Source: Chloroflexota bacterium
GTDB taxonomy: Bacteria; Chloroflexota; Dehalococcoidia; JACQTR01
Assembly (NCBI GenBank): GCA_016210705.1
Contig: JACQTR010000134.1
Coordinates: 1 to 6,521 of the forward strand
DNA length: 6,521 bases
Direction: 5' to 3'
Shown here one piece after another: positions 6,121 to 6,521 of this stretch. The notes below the pieces were generated by a model. The model was not told the DNA's origin. It did not search any database and saw only the letters and a program-made list of their open reading frames with translations. The position numbers were made by a program, and so were the translations under genes. How positions within the stretch are numbered: position 1 is the stretch's first letter; every line of letters starts with the position of its first letter.

Positions 6121-6521
6121 TTAATTAGTTCTTTGGCTTTTGCTATCGAGGAGGATGGTGACCGGGCCGTCGTTGTAGATCCCCACCACCATGTGGGCAC
6201 CAAATTGGCCCATTTTTACCGTAAGCCCCTGGGCCTGTAGCAGCTCTGCAAAACGCTCCACCAAGGCCTCGGCTAGTTGGGTAGGAGCGGCGGCATCGAA
6301 GCTGGGACGGCGTCCCTTGCGGGTATCGGCATAGAGGGTAAACTGGCTCACCACCAGGATTTCAGCCCCAATATCTAAGACCGAGAGGTGAAACCTGTCT
6401 TCGGCGTTGGAGAAAAGGCGAAGGTTGGCGATCTTATCGGCAAGGTATCGGGCGTCTGTCTCCGAGTCGCCTCTGCCCACCCCTACCAAGACCATCAGCC
6501 CCCTTCCGATTTGGGCAATCA
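6121..6521 (-). CDS. dtd: D-aminoacyl-tRNA deacylase (Dtd), 5' end outside window
   Basis: Dtd hydrolyses D-aminoacyl-tRNAs (and glycyl-tRNA-Ala), keeping D-amino acids out of protein. It is a small cytoplasmic homodimer. Both active-site motifs are present: SQFTLYADTRKGRRPSF and, near the C-terminus, NDGPVT with the Gly-Pro pair. ADKIANLRLFSN is the usual helix. An ATG at 6493-6495 would give 124 residues, but the frame stays open to the window edge and continues the family sequence as IAQIGRGL before MVLVGVGRGD. The real start therefore lies beyond 6521, and roughly 18 residues (including the usual RAVVQRV-type strand) are missing. The ATG is internal. The gene converges on nadC with 24 bases between their stops, so it belongs to a separate transcript. 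Confidence 0.93.
   Translation of the reverse strand, partial: IAQIGRGLMVLVGVGRGDSETDARYLADKIANLRLFSNAEDRFHLSVLDIGAEILVVSQFTLYADTRKGRRPSFDAAAPTQLAEALVERFAELLQAQGLTVKMGQFGAHMVVGIYNDGPVTILLDSKSQRTN

Noticed and set aside
6493..6495. ATG as the start of dtd
   Set aside because: The frame stays open upstream to the window edge and encodes IAQIGRGL, which continues the known Dtd N-terminal pattern. The ATG is therefore an internal methionine.

Overview
The window reads as an ordinary bacterial chromosome segment. It carries a complete de novo NAD pathway cluster (nadA-nadB-nadC) downstream of miaB, with dtd converging on it from the right edge. The style of the MiaB N-terminus (YHIWTLGCQMNKADS) and the free use of GTG and TTG starts suggest Chloroflexota, perhaps Dehalococcoidia or a relative. 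This is inferred from remembered family sequences, not from a search. No mobile element, CRISPR array, rRNA, tRNA or known riboswitch was recognised.

Layout. Positions 1-678 form an AT-rich block with two small plus-strand genes: a 63-residue unknown protein with an HxxH...CxC pattern, and a DUF3052-family protein. A 59-base gap between them holds a bulged GC-rich stem-loop. The composition changes at about position 680: GC is 32% in 421-600 and 62% in 1681-1860 (hand count). From 691 to 6096 six genes run on the plus strand with tight junctions: miaB (tRNA methylthiotransferase), a five-helix membrane protein of unknown role, a possible 29-residue small ORF, then nadA, nadB and nadC. The dtd gene on the minus strand meets nadC tail to tail with 24 bases between them, and its 5' end lies outside the window.

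How the genes work together. NadB oxidises L-aspartate to iminoaspartate. NadA condenses iminoaspartate with dihydroxyacetone phosphate to quinolinate. NadC converts quinolinate with PRPP to nicotinate mononucleotide. The spacing (10 and 12 bases) suggests one transcript. MiaB and Dtd both serve translation (tRNA modification and removal of D-amino acids from tRNA) and have no direct link to NAD synthesis, though MiaB and NadA are both iron-sulfur enzymes.

The most interesting spot is the miaB-membrane gene-nadA junction. The membrane gene most likely starts at GTG 1959, in a GTGA overlap with the miaB stop, not at the upstream ATG 1935. The 99-base gap before nadA is almost filled by an open frame (2606-2695). 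That frame starts in an ATGA overlap behind a GGAG ribosome binding site and ends in a TAA fused to the nadA ribosome binding site. Its last codons and that site resemble the 3' end of miaB (23 of 27 bases). This points either to a coupled microprotein or to a scar left when the membrane gene came between miaB and nadA.
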